Origin: Candidatus Aerophobota bacterium
Lineage (GTDB): Bacteria > Aerophobota > Aerophobia > Aerophobales > AE-B3A
NCBI GenBank assembly: GCA_030602105.1
Contig: JAUWAK010000048.1
Span: 1 to 7,989 of the forward strand
Reading direction: 5' to 3'
DNA: 7,989 nt
Both the position numbers and the translations under genes were made by a program. Positions 1-5,457 of this stretch are shown here, piece after piece. Numbering within the stretch: the stretch's first letter is position 1; every line of letters begins with the position of its first letter. The notes beneath the pieces were generated by a model, which had not been told where the DNA came from, ran no database searches, and saw only the letters and a program-made list of their open reading frames with translations.

Positions 1-131
1 ATGGGGCCTCAGAGCTTCTGGAGAAAATATTCGGCGAGAAGGGAAAACATGCTCGCTGTGCCCTGGGAACATCGAGTTTGCCAAGAGATATAACCGTTGA
101 GCTGGAGATGATAGTAAGAGTGAGAGACTGA
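1..131 (+). CDS. RidA/YjgF/UK114-family protein, 3' end only (partial)
   Basis: Reading from base 3 gives 42 codons ending in TGA at 129-131; the gene starts before the window. The fragment begins GASELLEKIFGEKGKHAR and continues with a TSSLPRDITVELEMI stretch. This is the C-terminal signature of the Rid family: an arginine (fragment residue 18) that in family members contacts the substrate carboxylate, then the LP-x-D/N-x-x-V-E-x-E strand (E33, E35). The form with 'FGE-x-GKHAR' and 'LP' resembles the roughly 150-residue RidA-like subgroup more than the short canonical RidA. Canonical RidA hydrolyses reactive enamine/imine intermediates made by PLP enzymes, but many subgroup members have no known substrate, so the exact role is open. 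The gene ends 35 nt before the aldolase and the two may be co-transcribed. Family assignment is fairly sure; function is not. Confidence 0.8.
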   Translation, partial: GASELLEKIFGEKGKHARCALGTSSLPRDITVELEMIVRVRD

Positions 132-155
132 CAAGTTGCAATAACTAAAATCACC

Positions 156-160
156 GAGGA
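156..160 (+). promoter_or_regulatory. Ribosome binding site that decides the aldolase start
   Basis: GAGGA lies directly against the GTG at 161, leaving no spacer, but six bases before the ATG at 167. The ATG at 167 is therefore the better start, two codons shorter than the longest open frame. Confidence 0.7.
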
Positions 161-166
161 GTGTTA

Positions 167-931
167 ATGAAAAAAAACAGAATGAAACAAAAACTGGAAG
201 AAGGCAAGGTCGTATATGGACCCTTTGTCAAGATTGCAGATCCTGCAGGAGTAGAGATTGCAGCCTACAGTGGGTTTGATTTTGTGATAATAGACCTTGA
301 ACATGGCCCTCATTCCGTCGAAAGTGCTCAAAACCTTGTTCGCGCTGCTGAGCTGGGTAGCATAACTCCTGTGATAAGGGTTCTGGAGAACAGCCCCACT
401 CATATCCTTCGGGCTCTTGACATAGGAGCGCAAGGTATAGAGGTTCCTCATATCTCGGACAGGAAAGAAGCAGAGAAAGCTGCAAGAGCAGCAAAATATC
501 ATCCTGAGGGTGAGCGCGGCCTCTGTCGTTTTGTTCGGGCGGCAGATTATTCCTCCCTCCCGTCAGATCAGTACATTCCAAAAGCAAACAGGGAAATAGT
601 GGTCATTATTCACGTAGAGGGAGTTCGGGGAATAAAGAACTTAAGAGAAATTCTTGGGGTGCCCGGAATAGACATAGTCTTCCTGGGTCCTTACGATTTG
701 TCTCAGTCCTGTGGATTTCCAGGGAAGGTGAATCATCCTGTGGTGGTCAAGAAAATGGAGGAAGCCGTCGGTGTTGCAAAAGGGGCGGGAGCATGGATTG
801 GAACCTTTGTAGAGACCTGCGAGCAGGCCAAAAGATGGGAAAAAGCAGGAGTGCAATATATGTCATTTTCTGTTGATGTTGGCATCTACTATGAGGCTTG
901 TTCCTCAATTATCAAGAAATTAAGAGAGTAA
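167..931 (+). CDS. HpcH/HpaI-family class II (metal-dependent) aldolase
   Basis: The 254-residue protein matches the HpcH/HpaI aldolase family in length (about 250-270) and throughout its sequence. Family members use a divalent metal to cleave or form 2-keto-4-hydroxy acids with pyruvate as one partner, in the cytoplasm. Visible motifs, numbered from the ATG at 167, are IIDLEHGP with E45 and the catalytic-type H46, the VIR motif with R71, the GIEVPH turn (90-95), GERG (115-118), the metal ligand E151 in IHVEG, and the metal ligand D177 in FLGPYDLS. These correspond to the H45/R70/E149/D175 set described for HpcH. The substrate cannot be read from sequence: homologues include 4-hydroxy-2-oxoheptanedioate, 2-keto-3-deoxy-rhamnonate and related sugar-acid aldolases. 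It follows a RidA-family gene by 35 nt, which suggests a small metabolic pair. The start is chosen at ATG 167 because of SD spacing. Confidence 0.9.
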   Translation: MKKNRMKQKLEEGKVVYGPFVKIADPAGVEIAAYSGFDFVIIDLEHGPHSVESAQNLVRAAELGSITPVIRVLENSPTHILRALDIGAQGIEVPHISDRKEAEKAARAAKYHPEGERGLCRFVRAADYSSLPSDQYIPKANREIVVIIHVEGVRGIKNLREILGVPGIDIVFLGPYDLSQSCGFPGKVNHPVVVKKMEEAVGVAKGAGAWIGTFVETCEQAKRWEKAGVQYMSFSVDVGIYYEACSSIIKKLRE

Positions 932-1001
932 TTTTCCCTGCGGGCTAAAACCTTGGGGGACGAAAAACAGAACCTGGCTCAAGGGGAAAACCGGTGGCGG
1001 G

Positions 1002-1008
1002 AAAGGAG
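1002..1008 (+). promoter_or_regulatory. Ribosome binding site for tsaD
   Basis: AAAGGAG stands six bases before the GTG at 1015. It supports GTG as the real start, which also puts the family's N-terminal ILGIETSCDET motif at residues 3-13, where it belongs. Confidence 0.8.
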
Positions 1009-1014
1009 AACTAA

Positions 1015-2013
1015 GTGGTAATCCTGGGTATAGAGACATCCTGCGACGAGACAGCTGCTGCAGTAGTAGAGGACGGAAAGAGAATTCTCTCCAATGTAGT
1101 CAGTTCCCAGATTGAGCTGCATCGCCAATTTGGTGGTATCGTACCCGAACTAGCCTCCAGGAGCCATCTAGAAAGAATCATTCCCATTATAGAACAAGGC
1201 TTAATAGAGGCAAAGATGAGGCTAGAGGATCTGGATTGTATTGCCGTGACTTTCGGGCCAGGGCTCCTGGGTTCTCTCCTGGTCGGACTGACAGTGGCCA
1301 AAGGAATGTCCTATGCTTTGCGAGTTCCCCTGGTGGGAATTAATCATCTTGAAGCTCATCTCTACGCTAACTTTCTCACCCACCCTCATCTTCGTCCTCC
1401 CTTGGTGGGGCTCGTTATTTCCGGAGGACACACGGAGCTGGTTTATCTTTCTGGAGAGCGAAACTACCAGCTATTGGGCAGCACCAGAGATGACGCCGTT
1501 GGTGAAGCTTTTGACAAAGTAGCCAGAATTCTCAATTTGGGATACCCGGGAGGGCCTCTCGTTGAGAAAGCAGCCAGAGAAGGTGACTCACACTCCGTGC
1601 CTCTTCCCTCCGTTCATTTCAAAGAAGACACCTTTGACTTTAGCTTCAGTGGCATTAAAACAGCCGTTCTTTACTATGTTATGAACCTGGAAAAAAAGGG
1701 AGTTTCTATTCCTACTGCCGATCTTGCCGCAAGCTTCCAGGAAAAGGTGGCCGAAGTTCTAACAGAGAGAGTCTTCAAAGCAGCCTCCCTAAAGGAAGTG
1801 GACAGGATAGTACTAGGCGGAGGCGTAAGCTCCAACCTTTTTCTTCGCTCCTTTCTCGAAAAGGAAAAGCCAAAAGGCCTGAAGGTATTCTTTCCTCCGC
1901 CTTCCCTGTGTACAGATAACGCCGCCATGGTGGCTGCCTGTGCCTATCCCAAGCTGAAAGCAGGGCTGACTTCCCCTCCTTCCCTGGATGCTCTGCCCAA
2001 TCTCAATTTTTAG
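1015..2013 (+). CDS. tsaD: tRNA N6-adenosine threonylcarbamoyltransferase TsaD
   Basis: TsaD (YgjD/Kae1/Gcp) transfers the threonylcarbamoyl group from TC-AMP to A37 of ANN-decoding tRNAs, forming t6A. In bacteria it works in the cytoplasm with TsaB and TsaE, after TsaC/Sua5 makes TC-AMP. Neither partner is in this window. At 332 residues it matches the family (about 335-340). Diagnostic motifs are ILGIETSCDET (3-13), QFGGIVPELASRSH (38-51), the metal-binding H111 and H115 in NHLEAH, the SGGHTELV nucleotide loop (136-143), DDAVGEAFDKVAR (159-171), GGGVSSNLFLR (268-278) and the metal ligand D301 in CTDNAAM. It starts at GTG, supported by the SD at 1002-1008, and ends with TAG. An 83-nt leader separates it from the aldolase and 309 nt of non-coding DNA follow, so it may be transcribed with the upstream genes or alone. 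The call is very secure. Confidence 0.98.
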   Translation: MVILGIETSCDETAAAVVEDGKRILSNVVSSQIELHRQFGGIVPELASRSHLERIIPIIEQGLIEAKMRLEDLDCIAVTFGPGLLGSLLVGLTVAKGMSYALRVPLVGINHLEAHLYANFLTHPHLRPPLVGLVISGGHTELVYLSGERNYQLLGSTRDDAVGEAFDKVARILNLGYPGGPLVEKAAREGDSHSVPLPSVHFKEDTFDFSFSGIKTAVLYYVMNLEKKGVSIPTADLAASFQEKVAEVLTERVFKAASLKEVDRIVLGGGVSSNLFLRSFLEKEKPKGLKVFFPPPSLCTDNAAMVAACAYPKLKAGLTSPPSLDALPNLNF

Positions 2014-2109
2014 ACATATCTGCACTTCAAAGTCTCTTAAGCGTCGATAGTGTGAGGCTCCCAGAGAAGAAGGTCCCCTATCCAATTCAAAATTCTGACC
2101 TCTCCTCCC

Positions 2110-2127
2110 TGTGGATAATGTGGATAA
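2110..2127 (-). promoter_or_regulatory. Two tandem consensus DnaA boxes
   Basis: TGTGGATAA occurs at 2110-2118 and again, without any spacer, at 2119-2127. Each is the exact reverse complement of the consensus DnaA box TTATCCACA, so both face the same way, with the consensus reading on the minus strand. From memory, the second box and its right flank (2119-2133, TGTGGATAACTCTGT) equal the R4 box and flank of E. coli oriC. Such pairs are typical of origins and of DnaA-regulated promoters. That they are DnaA sites is well supported by sequence; which role they play is not. Confidence 0.8.
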
Positions 2128-2136
2128 CTCTGTTAG

Positions 2137-2148
2137 TAACCATGGTTA
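2137..2148. repeat. 12-bp perfect palindrome TAACCATGGTTA
   Basis: TAACCATGGTTA is fully self-complementary and begins ten bases after the second DnaA box. It overlaps GTTAGTAAC (2132-2140), itself an odd-centred inverted repeat, so the GTTA half-site occurs repeatedly here. It could be an operator for a dimeric regulator or part of an origin architecture. No regulator is identified. Confidence 0.55.
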
Positions 2149-2264
2149 AGGGATTAGAGAGATATTTCCGCTAATAGGCCAACACAGTGGGGTCACAGAG
2201 ATATGCGACTATGAAATAGCCTCCATACAGCTACTTACGTCTGTGGGTATCTTCGCCGGGTAGC

Positions 2265-2293
2265 TTTACAGAAAGGATGAGATATGCTAGCAT
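2265..2293 (+). promoter_or_regulatory. Possible sigma-70-type promoter upstream of the PHP gene
   Basis: TTTACA (2265-2270, five of six matches to TTGACA) and TAGCAT (2288-2293, four of six to TATAAT) are separated by exactly 17 bases. Transcription would begin near 2300, just before the SD at 2307. The -10 element is embedded in the palindrome at 2283-2294, which would suit repression by a dimeric regulator. The match is modest and could be chance. Confidence 0.35.
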
Positions 2294-2294
2294 A
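2283..2294. repeat. 12-bp perfect palindrome TATGCTAGCATA, operator-like
   Basis: TATGCTAGCATA is fully self-complementary. It sits 12 bases before the AGGAGGG ribosome binding site of the PHP gene and overlaps the candidate -10 element. Its left half is shared with a second copy of GAGATATGC at 2198-2206. The symmetry is certain; the operator role is inference. Confidence 0.5.
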
Positions 2295-2306
2295 GTCCTA
2301 GATTAC

Positions 2307-2313
2307 AGGAGGG
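2307..2313 (+). promoter_or_regulatory. Strong ribosome binding site for the PHP gene (TTG start)
   Basis: AGGAGGG precedes the TTG at 2323 by nine bases. The GTG at 2313 is out of frame with the protein, so TTG is the start, and the family's N-terminal metal motif begins right after it. Confidence 0.75.
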
Positions 2314-2322
2314 TGGACGGAC

Positions 2323-2985
2323 TTGATCGATCTACATACCCATAGTCTCCTCAGCGATGGAGATCTCTGTCCGGCAGAATTGGTGCAGAGAGCAAAGTAT
2401 AGTGGATACAAGGTTTTAGGGATCACCGACCACGTCGACCTATCTAATCTAGATTTGGTCGTTCCTCGAATAGCTGAGTTTTGTGAGAAGACCAACCACG
2501 TGGAAAAAGGAATTCAGATCATCCCTGGAGCTGAACTTACCCATGTTCCTCCTCCCCTCATTCCCGAACTTGCCTCTAAAGCGAGAGAAAAAGGAGCTAT
2601 CCTGGTACTGGTTCACGGCGAAACTATAGTTGAACCCGTTCCTCGGGGAACCAATAGAGCAGCGCTGAATGCCGATATCGACATTCTAGCTCACCCCGGT
2701 ATCATCTCAGAAGAGGAGGTAAAGATAGCGGGCGAACGAAGAATATTTCTGGAGATATCGGCCCGATCCGGACATTGTCTGACTAATGGCTACGTGGCCA
2801 GATTGGCTATGCGCCTTGGGGCAAAACTGGTTTTGAATACTGACGCTCATGCGGTGGAAGATCTCATCGCATCAGAGCGGGCGCGAGAAATCCTTGTGGG
2901 CGCGGGACTATCCAGCACAGAAGTAAGAGAGACCCTGGAGAATTCTCAACGATTAGCCAAGAAGCTGTATTTGAATAAGAGTTAA
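2323..2985 (+). CDS. PHP-domain metal-dependent phosphoesterase (histidinol-phosphatase-like)
   Basis: The 220-residue protein consists almost entirely of one PHP domain, a trinuclear-metal hydrolase fold acting on phosphomonoesters or phosphodiesters. The expected metal ligands are visible: H5 and H7 in IDLHTHS, D12 in LSDGD, H37 in ITDHVD, E71 in GAELTHVPP, H98 in LVHGE, H124 in LAHPG, and D174 and H176 in NTDAH. It resembles stand-alone proteins annotated as histidinol-phosphate-phosphatase-domain or YcdX-like. No his genes are nearby, so a histidine role is not supported, and nucleotide or other small phosphate esters are equally possible. The start is TTG, backed by the AGGAGGG at 2307, and family members begin at this point. 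It is the first gene after the DnaA-box region and precedes ctpA by 58 nt. Fold certain, substrate unknown. Confidence 0.9.
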   Translation: MIDLHTHSLLSDGDLCPAELVQRAKYSGYKVLGITDHVDLSNLDLVVPRIAEFCEKTNHVEKGIQIIPGAELTHVPPPLIPELASKAREKGAILVLVHGETIVEPVPRGTNRAALNADIDILAHPGIISEEEVKIAGERRIFLEISARSGHCLTNGYVARLAMRLGAKLVLNTDAHAVEDLIASERAREILVGAGLSSTEVRETLENSQRLAKKLYLNKS

Positions 2986-2995
2986 CCTAACTCTT
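2977..2995. other. Perfect 8-bp hairpin over the PHP stop codon
   Basis: AAGAGTTA (2977-2984) and TAACTCTT (2988-2995) are exact reverse complements around the 3-nt loop ACC; the stop codon TAA (2983-2985) is inside it. A competing small hairpin, TCTTC/GAAGA (2992-2996 with 3001-3005), overlaps its right arm. No T-run follows on either strand, so it is not a standard intrinsic terminator. It could be an RNA stability element or a weak attenuator before ctpA. Confidence 0.45.
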
Positions 2996-3030
2996 CATGC
3001 GAAGAAAAAATCTGTCAAGATACTTGATTA

Positions 3031-3037
3031 AGGAGGG
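3031..3037 (+). promoter_or_regulatory. Strong ribosome binding site for ctpA (TTG start)
   Basis: AGGAGGG lies six bases before the TTG at 3044 and fixes this rare start. The protein then begins MNKKRW, followed directly by a hydrophobic export signal, as expected for this family. Confidence 0.8.
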
Positions 3038-3043
3038 ATAGTT

Positions 3044-4372
3044 TTGAATAAAAAGAGATGGTTAGCCATAGGGGCAGCTCTAGGCCTGATTATGGGAGGG
3101 TTTCTCCTGGTGGGAGCTCAGACGCCGGAAGGACTTCTTATGCCCCTTCAGCCTCTGTTAGAGACGTATGAAATTATCCAGACGCGGTATATAGAAAAAG
3201 TAGACCCTTCCAAGCTAGTGGAAGGAGCAGTTAAAGGAATGGTCGAATCCCTGGGTGACCCCTACTCCTCCTGGATTGACTCTGCCGAGCATGAGAGACG
3301 AGAGATGATACAACAAGGACGACTGGGAGGGCTGGGAGTCAGGATTGCCACTAGAGACGCTTTTCCTACCATCCTCCATGTCCTGGAGGGGACTCCGGCT
3401 GAGAAAGCCGGCCTTAAAGCAGGGGACCAGATTAGCGTTGTGGATGGCAGGTCCACTAGAGAGACTAGTCTGGAGGAAGTAGCTAACAGACTCAGAGGTA
3501 AGGTGGGAACCCGGGTGAAGCTTATCATTCAAAGAGAAGAGAAGCCTTTAGAATTCACACTCACCCGGGCCATAATCAGGGAATTCACTATCAAGAAGGA
3601 GAAGCTGGATGAAGAGGTTGGTTACCTTCATATTGTAGACTTCCAGAGCGGGAACACGGCCCAAAATGTGAAGGAAGCTCTTCACGAATTCAGACAGGAG
3701 AAGATTGTCGCCCTCATTCTTGACTTAAGAGACAACGGAGGTGGCCTTCTCAGTCAAGCTGTCGAAGTGACTGATGAGTTCTTGAATTCCGGGAAAATAG
3801 TTTCCGTTGAAGGAAGGGATCCTGCCGGGTCCCAGGTATATCACGCCCAAGCCGGAGAGGCACTGCCCGACATACCTCTGGCTGTGCTCATCAATGAAGG
3901 AAGTGCTAGCGCCTCGGAAATCGTTGCTGGAGCAATTAAGGATCACGGAAGGGGACTTCTCGTAGGAACTGATAGCTTTGGCAAAGGAACGGTGCAGGAG
4001 ACATTCCCCTTGCCCAACGGAGGAGCTGTCACTATGACCATAGCTAGATACTATCTTCCTTCAGGAGAAACTATTAAGGAGACAGGAATTGTGCCGGACA
4101 TAACCGTTGAAGCTTTCCAGCCTACGGAAAAGCAAAACGAGGCTCTGGCGAGCCTGCAGGAGTCCAATACCATCGAGAGTTTCCTGGGGGACCATCCCCG
4201 TTGGGAAAGAGAAAACTTAAGGCCTCTCATACAGAAACTAAATCAAGAGGGAATCGACGCGGATGAGGAACTGGTGAGAAGACTCCTGCGGGAAAAGGAC
4301 AGAGATGAAGAAAATGACTTTCTTAACGACCTTCAGCTTCTTCGAGCATGGGAAGTTTTGAAGGCAAGGTAA
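3044..4372 (+). CDS. ctpA: S41-family C-terminal processing peptidase (CtpA/CtpB/Prc type)
   Basis: The 442-residue protein is an exported serine protease that trims or degrades envelope proteins from their C-termini. Layout: a basic N-terminus and hydrophobic signal or anchor (about 5-25), an N-terminal helical segment (about 35-80) with LGDPYSSWI (70-78), a PDZ domain (about 95-165) with GGLGVRI and AGLKAGDQI, then the S41 core. The catalytic Ser-Lys-Gln set is clear: S289 in NEGSASASEIVAGA, and K314 and Q318 in FGKGTVQ. The 25-residue Ser-to-Lys and 4-residue Lys-to-Gln distances match B. subtilis CtpB. ILDLRDNGGG (225-234) and GIVPDITVE (348-356) are family hallmarks. A charged C-terminal tail (about 357-442) follows, with a helical look. 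It starts at TTG with a strong SD. Its TAA overlaps the ATG of the deacetylase gene, so the two are translationally coupled. No EnvC- or NlpI-like partner is in the window. Confidence 0.96.
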   Translation: MNKKRWLAIGAALGLIMGGFLLVGAQTPEGLLMPLQPLLETYEIIQTRYIEKVDPSKLVEGAVKGMVESLGDPYSSWIDSAEHERREMIQQGRLGGLGVRIATRDAFPTILHVLEGTPAEKAGLKAGDQISVVDGRSTRETSLEEVANRLRGKVGTRVKLIIQREEKPLEFTLTRAIIREFTIKKEKLDEEVGYLHIVDFQSGNTAQNVKEALHEFRQEKIVALILDLRDNGGGLLSQAVEVTDEFLNSGKIVSVEGRDPAGSQVYHAQAGEALPDIPLAVLINEGSASASEIVAGAIKDHGRGLLVGTDSFGKGTVQETFPLPNGGAVTMTIARYYLPSGETIKETGIVPDITVEAFQPTEKQNEALASLQESNTIESFLGDHPRWERENLRPLIQKLNQEGIDADEELVRRLLREKDRDEENDFLNDLQLLRAWEVLKAR

Positions 4373-5439
4373 TGAAAAAGTCTCGTCTTGTTCTCTATTC
4401 ATTGCTGCTTTGCGTGCTGCTGGGGATAGGAGTGGGTCTCTGGATTCAATCTCAAACCGGCAAGTATCTAGAAAGATGGAAGCGGATAGATGCGAAAATA
4501 GGGGCAGGAATAAGAGAGTTGGCATTCCCCGTTCTGGAAGAGGAGACCAAAAGGGTGGGCTTTCTCTTCTCCATGCCGCAAGGGCAGAAGATCCTGGAGA
4601 TACCATTTAACATCTCTCTGGATAGACTCCCCCAGAGGCTCAGGCAGATGTTTTCTCAACGGGGAGTAAAGGTCCACAAGATCAAAACCCGAAACCTTAA
4701 GAATAGGTATGAGGTTCTGATGAGACTCGGATGGGAAAAGAAAATCACCCATACCTTAGAATTCATCCTCAAAAAGAAAAAGGTAGCTCTTCTGATTGAT
4801 GACTTTGGCTACTCCAATGGTCCGGTGGTGGAAGCTTTCCTGGATGAACTCAGTATCCCCTTGACCATATCTATTATTCCCGGCACCCCATACGCAAATC
4901 TAGTGGCAGAGAAGGCTCACAAACGAAAGCAGGAGATCTTTGTCCATCTTCCCATGCAGCCCCAGGGAGAATTCAAAGGGGGCTATCGGTGGATAATTCT
5001 GGACGGGATGCCGGAGACGAAGATAAAGGAGTTGGTGAGGAAAGCCATCAAAGATGTCCCTCATGCCAGAGGTCTCAACAACCACATGGGTTCCTTGATT
5101 ACTACACAAGAGCAGCCGATGCGAGCTATTCTGGAGGTAGTAAAGAGGGAAAATTTGTACTTCGTGGACAGTAGAACTGCCCACGATTCTGTGGCACTTT
5201 CTTTAGCGAGGGAGCTGGGAGTGAAATCGGCTCGGAATGATTGCTTCCTGGACAATCACCAAGAAATAGAATATATTAAGGAGAGATTCTACAGCCACCT
5301 GGAATCTCTCAAGGGTGGAAGAGGATCAGTGGCACTGTGTCATTCCACCCTGACTACTGCGCGGGCCATAAAAGAGATAGCCTCTCATCTGGAAAAAAGA
5401 AAGATAGACCTGGTCTTTGTTTCAGAGGTAGTAGAGTAA
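4372..5439 (+). CDS. Divergent polysaccharide deacetylase (YibQ/DUF610 family)
   Basis: The 355-residue exported protein has a short basic start and a hydrophobic segment (about 4-25), an N-terminal linker region (about 30-130) and a C-terminal divergent polysaccharide-deacetylase domain (Polysacc_deac_2). In this family the NodB-type fold is kept. Visible motifs are ALLIDDFGYS (139-148, acidic pair D143/D144), IPGTPY (169-174), HLPMQP (192-197), GLNNHMGS (234-241), FVDSRT (264-269), FLDN (292-295) and H324 in CHS near the end. Enzymatic activity has not been well established for most members; a role on peptidoglycan or another envelope glycan is inferred. The ATG at 4372 overlaps the ctpA stop in TAATG and follows an AAGG-type SD. 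An ATG eight codons upstream (4348) is open but would lie inside ctpA and put extra polar residues before the signal. ctpA-yibQ adjacency is known in other diderms. Family call firm. Confidence 0.92.
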   Translation: MKKSRLVLYSLLLCVLLGIGVGLWIQSQTGKYLERWKRIDAKIGAGIRELAFPVLEEETKRVGFLFSMPQGQKILEIPFNISLDRLPQRLRQMFSQRGVKVHKIKTRNLKNRYEVLMRLGWEKKITHTLEFILKKKKVALLIDDFGYSNGPVVEAFLDELSIPLTISIIPGTPYANLVAEKAHKRKQEIFVHLPMQPQGEFKGGYRWIILDGMPETKIKELVRKAIKDVPHARGLNNHMGSLITTQEQPMRAILEVVKRENLYFVDSRTAHDSVALSLARELGVKSARNDCFLDNHQEIEYIKERFYSHLESLKGGRGSVALCHSTLTTARAIKEIASHLEKRKIDLVFVSEVVE

Positions 5440-5445
5440 GGAAAG

Positions 5446-5451
5446 AAGGAG
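5446..5451 (+). promoter_or_regulatory. Ribosome binding site for the beta-barrel gene
   Basis: AAGGAG stands six bases before the ATG at 5458, in the 18-nt gap after the deacetylase gene, and supports independent initiation within the operon. Confidence 0.7.
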
Positions 5452-5457
5452 CACAGT

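Larger units (their letters stand above)
2014..2322. other. 309-nt intergenic region with DnaA boxes, palindromes and short repeats
   Basis: No reading frame here is long enough or conserved enough to call. The stretch contains two abutting perfect DnaA boxes (2110-2127), palindromes at 2137-2148 and 2283-2294, three GAGATAT copies (2159-2165, 2198-2204, 2279-2285; the last two extend to GAGATATGC), a weak third DnaA-like site TGTGGGTAT at 2242-2250 (7 of 9 matches) and an AGCTAC/GTAGCT inverted repeat (2229-2234 and 2260-2265). Base composition at 2131-2180 is about 40% G+C by direct count (20 of 50), so there is no strongly A+T-rich unwinding element. No terminator with a T-run is visible after tsaD. 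It may be an origin segment or a long regulatory leader. Confidence 0.7.

Noticed and set aside
161..166. GTG at 161 as the aldolase start
   Set aside because: It touches the GAGGA ribosome binding site with no spacer; the ATG at 167 has a six-base spacer.
932..990. TTTTCCC (932-938) and GGGAAAA (984-990) as a terminator between the aldolase gene and tsaD
   Set aside because: The arms are 45 bases apart, the stem is only seven pairs, half of it A-T, and no T-run follows. It does not look like an intrinsic terminator.
2229..2265. AGCTAC/GTAGCT inverted repeat as a terminator or structured RNA
   Set aside because: The loop is about 25 bases, there is no T-run, a competing pairing (ACAG with CTGT) exists, and I recognise no known riboswitch or small RNA in it.
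2277..2345. 22-codon frame starting at ATG 2277, as a leader peptide
   Set aside because: The only SD-like bases (AAAGG) touch the ATG, the frame overlaps the PHP start, and the peptide shows no codon run typical of attenuation leaders.
4348..4371. ATG at 4348 as the deacetylase start
   Set aside because: It lies inside ctpA and adds eight residues before the basic-hydrophobic export signal. The ATG at 4372 overlaps the ctpA stop and has an AAGG element just upstream.
4988..4996. GGTGGATAA, an 8-of-9 DnaA-box match inside the deacetylase gene
   Set aside because: It is a single site inside conserved coding sequence with a mismatch at the first base; such hits are expected by chance in 8 kb.
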